DNA from: JABDGM01 sp046349975
GTDB lineage: Bacteria; Planctomycetota; Planctomycetia; Pirellulales; Lacipirellulaceae
Assembly (NCBI GenBank): GCA_046349975.1
Contig: JAXMBH010000017.1
Span: forward strand, 39,692-103,691
Reading direction: 5' to 3'
DNA: 64,000 bases
A program made the position numbers and the translations under genes. Below, piece after piece: positions 17,402-26,050 of this stretch (position 1 is the first letter of the stretch; every line of letters starts with the position of its first letter). The notes beneath the pieces were generated by a model. It had not been told where the DNA came from, did not search any database, and saw only the letters and a list, made by a program, of their open reading frames with translations.

Positions 17402-17523
17402 ATTTGGCAGTGCGAAAGGCGCTTCGGCACTGCTATGGGTTAACGCGGGTCGTGCGGTTGAGTGATGAGGATGCGACGAGGCCGAGGCGTCATCACTTCG
17501 GATACGATCGAACCCTCCCCTGA

Positions 17524-17544
17524 CCCCTCCCTAAAAGGGAGGGG
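17524..17544 (-). terminator. GC hairpin directly after the stop of the small PDZ gene
   Basis: Stem CCCCTCCCT / AGGGAGGGG with an AAA loop, three bases after the minus-strand stop at 17548. There is no T tract, so it may be a 3' stabilising hairpin rather than a terminator. It resembles repeat family G at 7968. Confidence 0.4.
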
Positions 17545-17547
17545 GAT

Positions 17548-18096
17548 CTAATTGAACAACTTCTGCACATCGCTGGCCGTTTTGAGGGGCTTGCCGAAGT
17601 TGTTGTGGTGGTCGTTGTCATCGTGGTTGTCGTGACCATTGGGGAAGCCAGCGTTCTTCGGGGACCCGCCGTTCTGTTTGAAGTAGTTCGTCGGCGTGTC
17701 GTAGGAGATGTAGGTGTCGCGGAAGTACACGTTGCCGGTGCGGTAATCGCGGATCTTGAGGCGGAGGTAATTGTTGTTGTACAAGGCCCGCGAGAGGGCG
17801 TCGTTCCACGAGCCGTGGTACGTGAGCTTGTAACCGTTGAGACTGAGGATCACATCGCCTGGTTCGAGGCCGAGGTTATATGCGCGGCCGCCCGGGCGAA
17901 CGAACTCGACCCGCTCGCCAAAGCCGGAGATCGTGCTGCTCGAAAAACCGAATTTGGGCAGGCCGTAAGGTTCGCCGGGAGCGAACAGGAGTTTTGTTTT
18001 GGGCGGGTCGGCTTGGGCGGTTAGCGCCGTGGAAGCGACGGTCACGGCGGCGAGGCCGAGAAGTAATAGGGCGAAGCGGCGCGTGCGGGCGTTCAT
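17548..18096 (-). CDS. Small exported PDZ-like protein
   Basis: 182 residues; the ATG at 18096 has GGAG six bases upstream and is preferred to 18135. After a signal peptide (FALLLLGLAAVTVASTAL, cleavage near AQADP) comes a PDZ-like core: VEFVRPGGRAYNLGLEPGDV and ILSLNGYKLTYHGSW, about residues 70-125. The C-terminal 40 residues are rich in Asn, His and Asp (HDNHDDNDHHNN) and could bind metal. No peptidase domain is present, so it is probably a periplasmic binding or scaffold protein. Planctomycetes carry many such short PDZ proteins; the role here is unknown. Confidence 0.8.
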   Translation of the reverse strand: MNARTRRFALLLLGLAAVTVASTALTAQADPPKTKLLFAPGEPYGLPKFGFSSSTISGFGERVEFVRPGGRAYNLGLEPGDVILSLNGYKLTYHGSWNDALSRALYNNNYLRLKIRDYRTGNVYFRDTYISYDTPTNYFKQNGGSPKNAGFPNGHDNHDDNDHHNNFGKPLKTASDVQKLFN

Positions 18097-18440
18097 GGGA
18101 ATCTCCAAATGCGTATGGGTGGTTCGGCTTTGCACCTGATCGTTGTCAGGCGTTGTAAAGGCTCTAACGCAGGAGGCGTGCCGGTGTTACAGGCGATTCG
18201 AATCATTTTGACGACGCGAGAGAAAAGGCCGGCAAAAGCGGGGCCTGGGCGGCACGAGCTAAAATTGGCCGGCCGCGTGGTGGCGTGCCGATGTCGTCAA
18301 GCTGACGACGGCGGTTTCAGAATGAGATAGATAGCCGAGCCGTTCCGGCTCGACGTGGCTGGGTGGCTGGGGTGGAGTCTTGACGCCCCAGTCTTGTGTT
18401 CTGGGGCATCGCAGAGCCTCTGCCCCAGGCACCCGCACGC
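18097..18440. other. Spacer with a diverged family A palindrome
   Basis: The only structure I see is the imperfect palindrome at 18361-18434; the rest is unassigned. Confidence 0.5.
18361..18434. repeat. Diverged palindrome related to family A
   Basis: GGGTGGCTGGGGTGGAGTC ... GCCCCAG on the left and CTGGGGCATCGCAGAGCCTC ... CCCCAGGCACCC on the right. The outer arms match family A but the inner part differs, so it may be a subfamily. Confidence 0.6.
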
Positions 18441-18469
18441 AAAAAGAAAACCCAGCCGAGACGGCTGGG
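18441..18469 (-). terminator. Rho-independent terminator of the LOG-family gene
   Basis: The stem CCCAGCCG / CGGCTGGG with an AGA loop (18451-18469) starts one base past the minus-strand stop codon of the LOG gene and is followed by TTTTCTTTTT (18450-18441). Confidence 0.85.
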
Positions 18470-19471
18470 CTATGTGGCGTCGTTGATCGTGTTGATGAGT
18501 TGGCGGAGGCGGCCGAGGCTGCGGCGGTTGAAGTGGAAGGTGAGGCGAGCCGTGCCGGCACCGCCGTTGAGCGATTCGACTTCGTGGCGGAAATCGCCGT
18601 CGTTAAGGATATCGGTAAATTCGCGCTGAATGCGGTCCTGCTTCGCGGCCGCGAGCGGCTCTTTGAGGTGCAGCACGAGCCGGTTATTCACGTACTCCAT
18701 ATCGTCGAACACGCGGTAGAACCGCAGGATCTCGTCGACGGTCGCTGGCACGCTGTCGGTCACCAGGAACAGCGACATGTCTTCCGGCGAGACCATGCCG
18801 CCATCGAGCAGGTGGCGTCGGACGTACGCGAGCCAGTCTTTCCAATACGCGCCGCCGGGGGCATCAAGGAATACCAGCGGCATCAGCTCGCGCTTGCCGG
18901 TTTGCATGAGTGTGAGCACTTCGAACGCTTCGTCGAGTGTGCCAAAGCCGCCGGGCAGGCAGACCACGGCATCGCACTCCTTCACGAACATGAGTTTGCG
19001 CGTGAAGAAGTATTTCATCGTGACGAGCTTGGCATCGTCGCGGATGATTTCATTGGCCGCCTGCTCGAACGGGAGCATGATATTGATGCCCATCGAGCGG
19101 TCACGGCCGGCGCCGCGGTGGCCGGCTTCCATGATGCCGGTCGAGGCGCCAGTGACGACGAACCAGCCGTTGTGGGCGAGCGCGGCGCCGAGTTGTTCGG
19201 CGGCTTGGTAGGTGGCCGCTTCGCGCGGCGTGCGGGCGGAGCCGAAGATCGTCGCTTTGCGCTGCGAACGATACGGCGCGAACACGGTGAACGCGCGCCG
19301 TAGTTCGCGCAGCGTTTGGCTAAGGATTTTCAGGTCCTCGCGCGGCGTCGTATCGAGTGGCAAATGGTCGGCGGCCCCGCGCAACCGCCGAATGAGGTCG
19401 GCCATTTGCTGCCGATTGGTTGGCAAGGCGCCGTCGCCGTGGAGCAGCGGTTCGAAGCCGTTGTCGCTCAC
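18470..19471 (-). CDS. LOG-family protein (lysine-decarboxylase-like Rossmann fold)
   Basis: 333 residues. The family motif PGGFGTLDE is at 173-181, with ATIFGSAR (73-80) and VVTGASTGIMEAGHRGAG before it. LOG proteins release free base from cytokinin riboside monophosphates or related nucleotides by phosphoribohydrolase action; many bacterial members were misnamed lysine decarboxylases. This one is longer than the usual 180-220 residues, with about 65 extra N-terminal and 85 extra C-terminal residues, like the longer class of LOG-type nucleotide hydrolases. It is cytoplasmic, with no signal peptide. A strong terminator follows directly. The nucleotide substrate is not determinable here. Confidence 0.85.
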   Translation of the reverse strand: MSDNGFEPLLHGDGALPTNRQQMADLIRRLRGAADHLPLDTTPREDLKILSQTLRELRRAFTVFAPYRSQRKATIFGSARTPREAATYQAAEQLGAALAHNGWFVVTGASTGIMEAGHRGAGRDRSMGINIMLPFEQAANEIIRDDAKLVTMKYFFTRKLMFVKECDAVVCLPGGFGTLDEAFEVLTLMQTGKRELMPLVFLDAPGGAYWKDWLAYVRRHLLDGGMVSPEDMSLFLVTDSVPATVDEILRFYRVFDDMEYVNNRLVLHLKEPLAAAKQDRIQREFTDILNDGDFRHEVESLNGGAGTARLTFHFNRRSLGRLRQLINTINDAT

Positions 19472-19525
19472 GAGTCGTCCGTGCTTGTGGGCATGCGCAT
19501 GTAGCTATCGCCTGGCGCGGGGCAA

Positions 19526-19544
19526 CCCAGCCCAGAGGGCTGGG
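19526..19544 (-). terminator. Hairpin behind the 81-residue gene
   Basis: Stem CCCAGCCC / GGGCTGGG with an AGA loop, 25 bp past the stop at 19570. It has the same loop and flanks (GGGCTATTTGG) as the hairpins at 18451 and 17378 but no T tract on the minus strand. Confidence 0.45.
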
Positions 19545-19569
19545 CTATTTGGTGCAGCGTATCTGCTAA

Positions 19570-19815
19570 CTACGCCGCCGGGTGGCGATAGTATTGGTAC
19601 GCCAGCAGCACTTCGTACAAGTCGGATGAAATGGTGATCTGGTCGTCGGCGAAGTCGCCCAGCCAAGTGCGGCGGCTGGCGGCGGCGTCGGCCAAGAGCG
19701 GCAGCACTTCGCTCACGTCGACGGTGACCGTCGCCGGGCGGGCGGTGCTAGCGGTGCGGACAGGCGTTTGATTGTCCTCGGGACCGCGATAGATGCGCAA
19801 GTTGGTGCGAGCCAT
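19570..19815 (-). CDS. Small conserved-looking hypothetical protein
   Basis: 81 residues from an ATG with AAGGA eight bases upstream. The sequence is charged and soluble: MARTNLRIYRGPEDNQ at the start, a Thr/Ala-rich middle, then VTVDVSEVLPLLADAA and an acidic C-terminal helix ending LYEVLLAYQYYRH. No membrane segment, signal peptide or known motif. It is a separate transcription unit behind a hairpin. The start site and codon use support a real gene; function is unknown. Confidence 0.65.
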   Translation of the reverse strand: MARTNLRIYRGPEDNQTPVRTASTARPATVTVDVSEVLPLLADAAASRRTWLGDFADDQITISSDLYEVLLAYQYYRHPAA

Positions 19816-20321
19816 GGATGCATCCTTACATGCCAGTGGGGGGAATCTAGCGTGCGCGCAGCAGCATCGTGCCGGCTGGCCGGAGTCTCATGTGAGAATC
19901 CGGAGTCGCATCGTGGTTTATCGGCGCAGCGGAGGGAGCGAATTGACTTTATTTGCGGCCAACTCCCGACTTTTGCGGGGGGCGGCCTTGCGCGACAGCA
20001 ATGAAGTGGTGGAAAACGCCGGGAAATGGCACAATAAGCCTGTTGCAGGTTAGATAGTCGATGCGCGATACTGGATGGCCGCTGCTAGCTCGATGAGTTT
20101 GCATGCTGCCATGAGTCGGGGTGGCCGGGGTCGAGCAGACCATCGCGCCGCGATGGTGCTCGCGAGCCCCCAGTGGAAGTCGCAGTTGATGTTGCGCACT
20201 GGGGGCTCGCGAGCGCTCGACCCCAGTCACCCACGATGATGGCTAAGCGGTTTAGAGGTGCATCCGGTATCTAAGGTAGTGAGCATCTGGCATTTTGATA
20301 CAGGCCCCGGTCAGCTTCTTC
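19816..20321. other. Spacer upstream of tex with one family A palindrome
   Basis: 505 bp between divergent genes. Only the palindrome at 20118-20232 is recognisable; promoters of both genes must lie here but none is clear. Confidence 0.5.
20118..20232. repeat. Dispersed palindrome family A, full copy
   Basis: GGGGTGGCCGGGGTCGAGCA opens the element and GCTCGACCCCAGTCACCC closes it. The left half also carries the inner hairpin ACCATCGCGCCGCGATGGT. Length is 115 bp with a short unique centre. Confidence 0.85.
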
Positions 20322-22943
20322 ATGTCCTCTGCGAATGCGATTGATTACGCCCGGCTGACGCGCGAGCTTGGCATCGACCAAGATAAGGTCGCCCGCACTG
20401 TCGCGCTCTTGGACGACGGCAACACGGTGCCGTTCATTACGCGGTATCGGCGTGACCAAACGGGCGGTCTCGATGAAGAGCAGATCGGCCGCATTCGCGA
20501 GGCGGTCACGAAGCTGCGGCTGCTCGATGACCGCAAGCAAACAATTCTGCGATCGATCGAATCGCAGCACGCGCTGACGCCCGAGCTGCGGGAGCAGATT
20601 GAGCGGGCCGACAGCGTGAAGCGGCTCGAAGATTTGTACTTGCCGTATCGGCCGAAGAAGCAGACGCTCGCCACGAAGGCGCACGAGCAGGGGCTGGGTC
20701 CGCTGGCGGATGAGATTCATCGGCAAGATAAAGCGTGCGCCGATCTCGATGCGCGGGCGGCCGACTTCGTGAACACCGATAAGGGTATTCCCGACGGGGC
20801 GACGGCGCTGCTCGGCGCGGGCCACATCCTGGCCGAGCGATTCAGCGAAGATGCCGAGGTGCGGCAAAAGATTCGCAAGCTCTACCGCAAGACCGGCAAG
20901 CTGGTGAGTGCGAAGGTTGAAGACAACCCGAAGAAGAATCAGCAGTTCCACGATTACCTCGACTTTCGCGAACCGCTGAGCCGGATCCCGCCGCATCGCG
21001 TGCTGGCGATTAACCGCGGCGAGCGGGCGAAGGTGCTGCGGGTGGCGGTGGAGGCCGACAGCGCGGCGATCGAGCAGTTGGGCATCGAGCTGCTCGTGCC
21101 GCAGGATCATGCGCACAAGGATTTTCTCACGGGCTGCGTACGCGATGCGCTCACGCGGCTGATTCTGCCGAGCTTGGAGCGCGAGGCCCGCCGGGAACTG
21201 ACGGAAAAGGCCGAGACGCACGCGGTCGAGGTGTTCGCTCGCAATTTGCGGAACCTGTTGCTGCAGCCGCCGCTACCCGGTCGTCGCGTGTTAGCGGTTG
21301 ACCCAGGCTACAAGAACGGTTGCAAGCTGGCGGTGCTCGATGAGTTCGGCAAGCTGCTCGCGCACGACGTGATATACGTCGTCGGCAGCGATGAACAGAA
21401 AGCAGCTGGCCGAGCGAAGCTGGTGGAGATGATCAACGAGCACAATCTCAGCGTGATCGCCATTGGCAACGGGACGGCGTGCCGGCAGACCGAGCAACTT
21501 GTTGCCGAGATTCTCAGCGGCGAGCTCGCGGAGAAAGACGTTCATTACGTCGTTGTCAACGAAGCGGGCGCGAGCGTTTATTCGACGAGCGAAGTTGGCC
21601 GCGAGGAATTTCCCGAGTGCGATGCCATCCAGCGGAGCGCGATTTCGATTGGCCGGCGGTTGCAGGACCCGCTGAGCGAACTCGTGAAGATCGATCCGGC
21701 GAGCATCGGCGTGGGATTATACCAGCACGACGCCCGGGCAAAGCACCTGCGCGATTCGCTCGATGACGTGGTGCAGTCGTGCGTAAGCTTTGTGGGTGTG
21801 GAGCTCAACTCGGCGAGTACGCCGCTGTTGCGGTATGTATCCGGCATGAATCAGCTCACGGCGCGGCGGGTGTACGAACATCGCACGCAGAACGGGCCGT
21901 TCCGCAATCGGCAGCAACTCTTGGAAGTGAGTGGTCTGGGCAACGCCACGTTCGTGCAAGCGGCCGGGTTTTTGAAGATCGTCGGCGGCGACCAGCCGCT
22001 GGATGCGACGTGGATTCATCCGGAAAACTACGCCGCGGCGAAGAAGCTGCTTGAGAAGCTGGGCATCGAGCCGACAGAAGTGGCTGGCGGCACGAGTGCG
22101 GCCCGAATTCGCGAGTTAGTCGCGCCGCTCGATCGCGCGGCGCTGGCGGCGGAACTTGAAATCGGTCAGCTCGCGCTCGATGACATGATTGAAGCGTTGT
22201 GCCGACCCGGACGCGACCCGCGCGAAGACCTGCCGCCGCCGATTTTCCGCAAAGATGTAGTGAAGTTCGAGGACCTGCAGGCCGGCCTGGAGCTGCGCGG
22301 CACCGTGCTCAACGTGGTCGACTTCGGCGCGTTTGTCGATGTTGGCCTTTCGGACAGCGGCCTCATTCACATCAGCCAATTGAGCGCGGGATACGTGCGT
22401 GATCCGCACGACGTGGTGGCTGTCGGCGACCAGGTGCGGGTGTGGGTTTCGGCGATCGACCAGCAGCGGCGACGCGTGGCGCTCACGATGATTCCGCCGG
22501 GCACCGAGAAACCGCAGCCCAAGCAGCAGCGGCGTGGCGGCGGCGGGCGGCGTCGGCAGGATGGCCCCCAACAGCAACGGCCGGCCGCCGCTCAGGCAGC
22601 TCAGCCCGCAGAAGGCGGGCCGGCAACGACAGATCGACCGCCACGGCCGCAACGGCGCGATGGCGGCAAGCCGCGGCGCGATCGGCGGGGTCCGCCGCAG
22701 CGGCAGCCGCGCACCGGTTCTTACGAGAAGCGGGCGCCGAAGCAGCTCACCCCGATCACCAAGGAAATGGAGGCCGGCAAGGAGTACCTGCGATCATTCG
22801 GCGACTTGCTGCAGTTCACGCAAAAGAAGAAGGAGCACGAAGCCGAGGCCGCGAAGCCCGCGGCCGAAGCGCCTGAACCGAACGCGGCCAACGGCGCCAA
22901 CGGAGCGGCAGAAACTCAGCCGAACGAGACGGCCGTAGAATAG
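20322..22943 (+). CDS. tex: Tex-family S1 RNA-binding protein
   Basis: 873 residues from the ATG at 20322 (an in-frame TTG at 20295 is less likely). Tex proteins are cytoplasmic nucleic-acid-binding factors linked to transcription. The Tex N-terminal helical region (VPFITRYRRDQTGGLDEEQI) is followed by a YqgF/RNase H-like domain (about 322-450, VLAVDPGYKNGCKLAVLD), the HhH region (LNSASTPLLRYVSGMN, RQQLLEVSGLG) and one S1 domain (about 655-722, ELRGTVLNVVDFGAFVDVG, GLIHISQL). The last 150 residues are an added Arg/Gly/Gln/Pro-rich disordered tail with a short conserved-looking segment, KEYLRSFGDLLQFTQKKKEH. Ordinary Tex is about 720-780 residues, so the tail is the unusual part. Confidence 0.95.
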   Translation: MSSANAIDYARLTRELGIDQDKVARTVALLDDGNTVPFITRYRRDQTGGLDEEQIGRIREAVTKLRLLDDRKQTILRSIESQHALTPELREQIERADSVKRLEDLYLPYRPKKQTLATKAHEQGLGPLADEIHRQDKACADLDARAADFVNTDKGIPDGATALLGAGHILAERFSEDAEVRQKIRKLYRKTGKLVSAKVEDNPKKNQQFHDYLDFREPLSRIPPHRVLAINRGERAKVLRVAVEADSAAIEQLGIELLVPQDHAHKDFLTGCVRDALTRLILPSLEREARRELTEKAETHAVEVFARNLRNLLLQPPLPGRRVLAVDPGYKNGCKLAVLDEFGKLLAHDVIYVVGSDEQKAAGRAKLVEMINEHNLSVIAIGNGTACRQTEQLVAEILSGELAEKDVHYVVVNEAGASVYSTSEVGREEFPECDAIQRSAISIGRRLQDPLSELVKIDPASIGVGLYQHDARAKHLRDSLDDVVQSCVSFVGVELNSASTPLLRYVSGMNQLTARRVYEHRTQNGPFRNRQQLLEVSGLGNATFVQAAGFLKIVGGDQPLDATWIHPENYAAAKKLLEKLGIEPTEVAGGTSAARIRELVAPLDRAALAAELEIGQLALDDMIEALCRPGRDPREDLPPPIFRKDVVKFEDLQAGLELRGTVLNVVDFGAFVDVGLSDSGLIHISQLSAGYVRDPHDVVAVGDQVRVWVSAIDQQRRRVALTMIPPGTEKPQPKQQRRGGGGRRRQDGPQQQRPAAAQAAQPAEGGPATTDRPPRPQRRDGGKPRRDRRGPPQRQPRTGSYEKRAPKQLTPITKEMEAGKEYLRSFGDLLQFTQKKKEHEAEAAKPAAEAPEPNAANGANGAAETQPNETAVE

Positions 22944-22992
22944 AGTAGAGGGCGGACCGGCCCTGAACGCGACCCTCAACTTTGACCGTCCC

Positions 22993-23475
22993 ATGAGCTT
23001 TCGAGAACGCCTGCAACGTGCGACCGAACGCGGCAAGCAAGCCCGCGCCGCCCAGCTCAACGAAGCGGCCGCCAAGGCGCTCAGCGAAGAAGAGTGCCGG
23101 CGGCTGCACTCACAGTATCGGCTCACGCTGACCGACCACATCGAGAAGTGCCTGAGCGATCTGGCCGACAACTTCCCCGGCTTCCGCATGGAGACGATCG
23201 TCGACGAAGCCGGCTGGGGCGCGGCCGTGGCGCGCGATGATTTAGCGCTCGTTGGTGGGAAGCGGGGCACGTTTTTCAGTCGGATGCGGATCGTGGTGAG
23301 CCCGTACAACCAATACCACGTGCTCGACATCGCGGCCAAGGGCACCGTGCGCAACAAGGAAGCGCTCAGCCGCACGTATTACCAGCGCCTGGCCGATGTT
23401 GATCTGCAAACCTTCCGCGAACTCATTGAAACCTGGGCCCTGGAGTACGCGGAACTCTATTCGGCAGCGGTCTAG
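22993..23475 (+). CDS. Conserved-looking hypothetical protein downstream of tex
   Basis: 160 residues from an ATG 50 bp after tex, probably in the same transcript. The N-terminus is a basic helix (SFRERLQRATERGKQARAAQ). The rest is mixed: a long helix ending DHIEKCLSDLADNFPGF, then beta-rich MRIVVSPYNQYHVLDIAAKG and a C-terminal helix FRELIETWALEYAELY. No known motif, membrane segment or signal peptide. Its end overlaps by four bases the convergent gene at 23472. Real by codon use and placement; function unknown. Confidence 0.75.
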   Translation: MSFRERLQRATERGKQARAAQLNEAAAKALSEEECRRLHSQYRLTLTDHIEKCLSDLADNFPGFRMETIVDEAGWGAAVARDDLALVGGKRGTFFSRMRIVVSPYNQYHVLDIAAKGTVRNKEALSRTYYQRLADVDLQTFRELIETWALEYAELYSAAV

Positions 23476-24146
23476 CGTTGATTGCTCGCCAGTTTGCGCC
23501 CGGGCACGGTGCGCTCCGCGCTCGCAATGAGCATGCTGCTTCGTTGCCACGGCAATAATTTCTGAAGCCATGTGGGCAGCGTCGATGTGGATTGGACTGA
23601 GAGCGTGATGGAAAAGCGGTCGCCGTCGCTGGCGTGCAGTTGTGACGCGATGGGTTGGCCGTTGCGGAGGAGGGTGAGTTGGAGGTGGCTTTGGAGGCCC
23701 GGGTAGTCGGTGAGGCGGCGCTCGATGGCCGCGGCGACGCTTTGGTAGGTGGCGCGCGGCAGGATGGCCTCCGTGGCGCCGGCGCGGGCGGCGACGGAGA
23801 GGGCGTGTTCGGCGGCGCAGGTGTAAGCGAATTCGAGGAGGATCGTGGCGGCGACTAGCAGGATGGCGACGGCGGCGGCGCGTTGAAGGAGCCAGATGGC
23901 CGTCTTTTGGTTCGAGCGCGCTGGGGCTTCGCTGCGCTCAGCCCCAGGCACCCGGCGCTCAGTTCCAGGCACCCGGCGCTCAGCCCCAGGCACGCGGGGC
24001 GCGATACGCTCGTCCCCACGCACCCGATCGTCGTCGCTGCGCTCGATGGTTGACACGCGCAGGGCAGCGTCGCTGCGGCCGACGTTCGCCAACTTAGGGC
24101 GGTCGAAGTGGGCGAGGAGGTCGTGGGAAGTATGGTCTGGGTCCAT
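23472..24146 (-). CDS. TadE-like pseudopilin-type membrane protein carrying a repeat in its N-terminus
   Basis: 224 residues. After about 75 hydrophilic residues there is one transmembrane helix (AAAVAILLVAATILLEFAYTC) and an extracytoplasmic domain with SVAARAGATEAILPRATY, the pattern of TadE/TadG-type pseudopilins. No other tad genes are near, so a Flp pilus is not implied. Residues about 45-75 are translated from a copy of the dispersed palindrome family (RVPGAER, RVPGTER, RVPGAER in tandem, 21 bp period), so the repeat has been absorbed into the reading frame. The start may lie downstream of the repeat if the insertion is tolerated. TadE-like assignment is tentative. Confidence 0.6.
   Translation of the reverse strand: MDPDHTSHDLLAHFDRPKLANVGRSDAALRVSTIERSDDDRVRGDERIAPRVPGAERRVPGTERRVPGAERSEAPARSNQKTAIWLLQRAAAVAILLVAATILLEFAYTCAAEHALSVAARAGATEAILPRATYQSVAAAIERRLTDYPGLQSHLQLTLLRNGQPIASQLHASDGDRFSITLSVQSTSTLPTWLQKLLPWQRSSMLIASAERTVPGRKLASNQR
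23925..24024. repeat. Family A palindrome fragment within a coding region, 21 bp tandem
   Basis: The right-arm sequence CCCAGGCACCCGGCGCTCAG is repeated with a period of 21 bp about three times and bounded by GCTGGGGCTTCGCTGCGCTC. The period is a multiple of three, so the frame survives. Confidence 0.75.
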
Positions 24147-24248
24147 ACTTCCAGGCTAATTGGGGGCGGAGAAACCGCAAATTTCGATCAATTCCCGCAG
24201 TTTGGAGCACGCGGCGCGAGCCAGTGCCGGCCCGGGGCGAGGCAGCGT

Positions 24249-24280
24249 CCATCGCACTTGCTTGCGCTGCGTGCTCCGAT
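24249..24280. repeat. Dispersed short repeat F, copy 4
   Basis: GCACTTGCTTGCGCTGCGTG followed by CTCCGAT, nearly identical to 4917-4949. It lies in the 220 bp spacer between two minus-strand genes. Confidence 0.6.
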
Positions 24281-24366
24281 CGGGATGCCTGTTAAGCGCC
24301 GTTGTTCGCGACGCAGCGCGTCGTCGGCAGAGCGTTCCCGCTCAGAGCGCGGGCATGAGTTGCGCG

Positions 24367-25629
24367 TTACTCGTCGAATTCGACTTCGAGTTTGGGGATC
24401 GCCTGTTGGAGTTTGGCAACGCCCTTCTTGCTGACGGCGGTGAGGCGGAGCTCGAGTTTCTTGAGCGACTTGCAGGCGCTGAGCGTTTCTAGTCCGTCGT
24501 CGGTGACGCCGGTTTGGTTCAGCGTGAGTGTGCCGAGCTCGGGCAGCGTGGCCACGGCCTTGAGGCCTTCGTCGTCGACCGTCGTGTTGTCGAGGTTGAG
24601 GAATTTCAGCTTCTTGAGCTTAGCGACATGTTCCATGCCGTCGTTGCCGACGGCCGTGTTCCACAGGTTCAGCCACACGAGCTCCTGCATGCCGGTGAGG
24701 CTGGCGAGGCCGTTGTCGTCGGTGCGCGTTTCGCTGAGATCGAGTTTGCGCACCTGTGTGAGGTCGCTCAGGTTGGCGAGGCCGTCGCCGCTGAGGTACG
24801 TGGCGCGGAGGAACAGAATGCGCAGTTTCGTGAGGCCTTTGAGGTGCGTGAGGCCTTCGTCGCTGATCGGCACGCGCATGAGGTCGAGGTCGTCGAGCTC
24901 AGTGAGGCCAGCGAGGTTGGCCATGCCGGCGTCAGAGATCTTGGCGTCTTCGAGGGCGAGCGTGCGGAGCTTCTTCATGCCTTTGAGGTGGGCGATGCCG
25001 GCATCGGTGACGCCGGGCGAGCGAATCTTGAGCGCCGCGAGGCCGGTGAGCGGGGCCAGGTGTTTCAGGCCTTCATCGGTCACGATGCAGCCGCGGAGGT
25101 CGAGCAGCCGCAGCTTCTTGGCTTGCGAGAGATGGGCGAGCCCGGGGTCGGTGATCTTGGTGTAGAGCAGCGTGAGGTAGGCGAGCTCGGGCAACCGGGC
25201 GACGTCGGCCATGCCGTCGTTCGAGATGCCGGTATCGCGCTGCAGGTTGAGCCCTTTGAGTTTCTTGATGCCGTGGAGCTGCTTGAGGCCGGCGTCGGTG
25301 ATTTGGGTGTTGATGAGGCCGACGTCGGTGAGGTTCGTAAGCGGCAAGAGGTGGGCGATGCCGGCATCGGTGATGCCCGAGCCCCACACGACGATTTTCT
25401 GCAGGCTCGGCGCGGCTGCGAGCAGTTTGAGGTCGGCGTCCATGACGGGCCGGTCTTCGAGATTGATTTCGATGATTTCGCCGGCAGCGTTGCGTTTGAT
25501 TTGGCCGGCGAGTTTTTCAACTCGATCGACGAGCGCTTTTTGATCAGAGCTGGCGGCGAGCGCGGAGGCGCTCCCAGCAGCAATCAGCAAGACGACGCTC
25601 ATCATCCACAGTTTTTTCTGCCCCTGCAT
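24367..25629 (-). CDS. Exported leucine-rich-repeat protein
   Basis: 420 residues from the ATG at 25629 (GAGG nine bases upstream). A signal peptide (MMSVVLLIAAGSASALA) is followed by about 13 repeats of 23-24 residues with the consensus LxxLxLxxTxITDxGLxxLxxL, for example ITDAGLKQLHGIKKLKGLNL and VTDEGLKHLAPLTGLAALKI. This is the RI-like or GALA-like LRR seen in many planctomycete exported proteins. It would form a curved solenoid for protein binding outside the cytoplasm. No enzymatic domain is attached. Partner and purpose are unknown. Confidence 0.9.
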   Translation of the reverse strand: MQGQKKLWMMSVVLLIAAGSASALAASSDQKALVDRVEKLAGQIKRNAAGEIIEINLEDRPVMDADLKLLAAAPSLQKIVVWGSGITDAGIAHLLPLTNLTDVGLINTQITDAGLKQLHGIKKLKGLNLQRDTGISNDGMADVARLPELAYLTLLYTKITDPGLAHLSQAKKLRLLDLRGCIVTDEGLKHLAPLTGLAALKIRSPGVTDAGIAHLKGMKKLRTLALEDAKISDAGMANLAGLTELDDLDLMRVPISDEGLTHLKGLTKLRILFLRATYLSGDGLANLSDLTQVRKLDLSETRTDDNGLASLTGMQELVWLNLWNTAVGNDGMEHVAKLKKLKFLNLDNTTVDDEGLKAVATLPELGTLTLNQTGVTDDGLETLSACKSLKKLELRLTAVSKKGVAKLQQAIPKLEVEFDE

Positions 25630-26050
25630 CGAACAAATCCTCGCGGTCTGCATAGTTAAAATGGAGCGGCCCCTCGGCTTTCGCTCTCTTCGATAGCGTA
25701 ATTTCCCCGGCGGTAGTTAGCAAACGTGCCGGTGCGTGCCGCGGCGCCCAGCCGTGTTGTCTACTGCTCAGGCCGTGGTCGGGTGAACGTGTTTACATGC
25801 GAGCAGGTTGGCGAGAGGCCGGCCAACGCGCAGCAAGTGAATAGCGGCGAGGACGCGGGTCGTAACTGTCGTGGAATTCAGGAGTTTATGTCGGGGAGAG
25901 GCCTTACCCGCGTGCGGCGGGGGGTGTTTGATTCCCGCGGGACCCATCGTTATGCTGTTAGCGGATGTACTTCAGGCTCGCTAGCCTGATGGGGCAGATT
26001 CTTTCGGGCGGTTGAGTGCCTGAGTTACTTCGTTGTTGGAGACTCTCTCG
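25630..26050. other. Divergent promoter region, nothing specific seen
   Basis: 421 bp between the LRR gene and the Gfo/Idh gene. No repeat family member or confident promoter could be identified. Confidence 0.5.

Larger units (their letters stand above)
17022..17547. other. 526 bp without a gene; two hairpins
   Basis: Open frames are short and unconvincing. Two structures are visible: the tetraloop hairpin at 17378-17401 and the C/G hairpin at 17524-17544 directly behind the stop of the next minus-strand gene. Confidence 0.6.
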
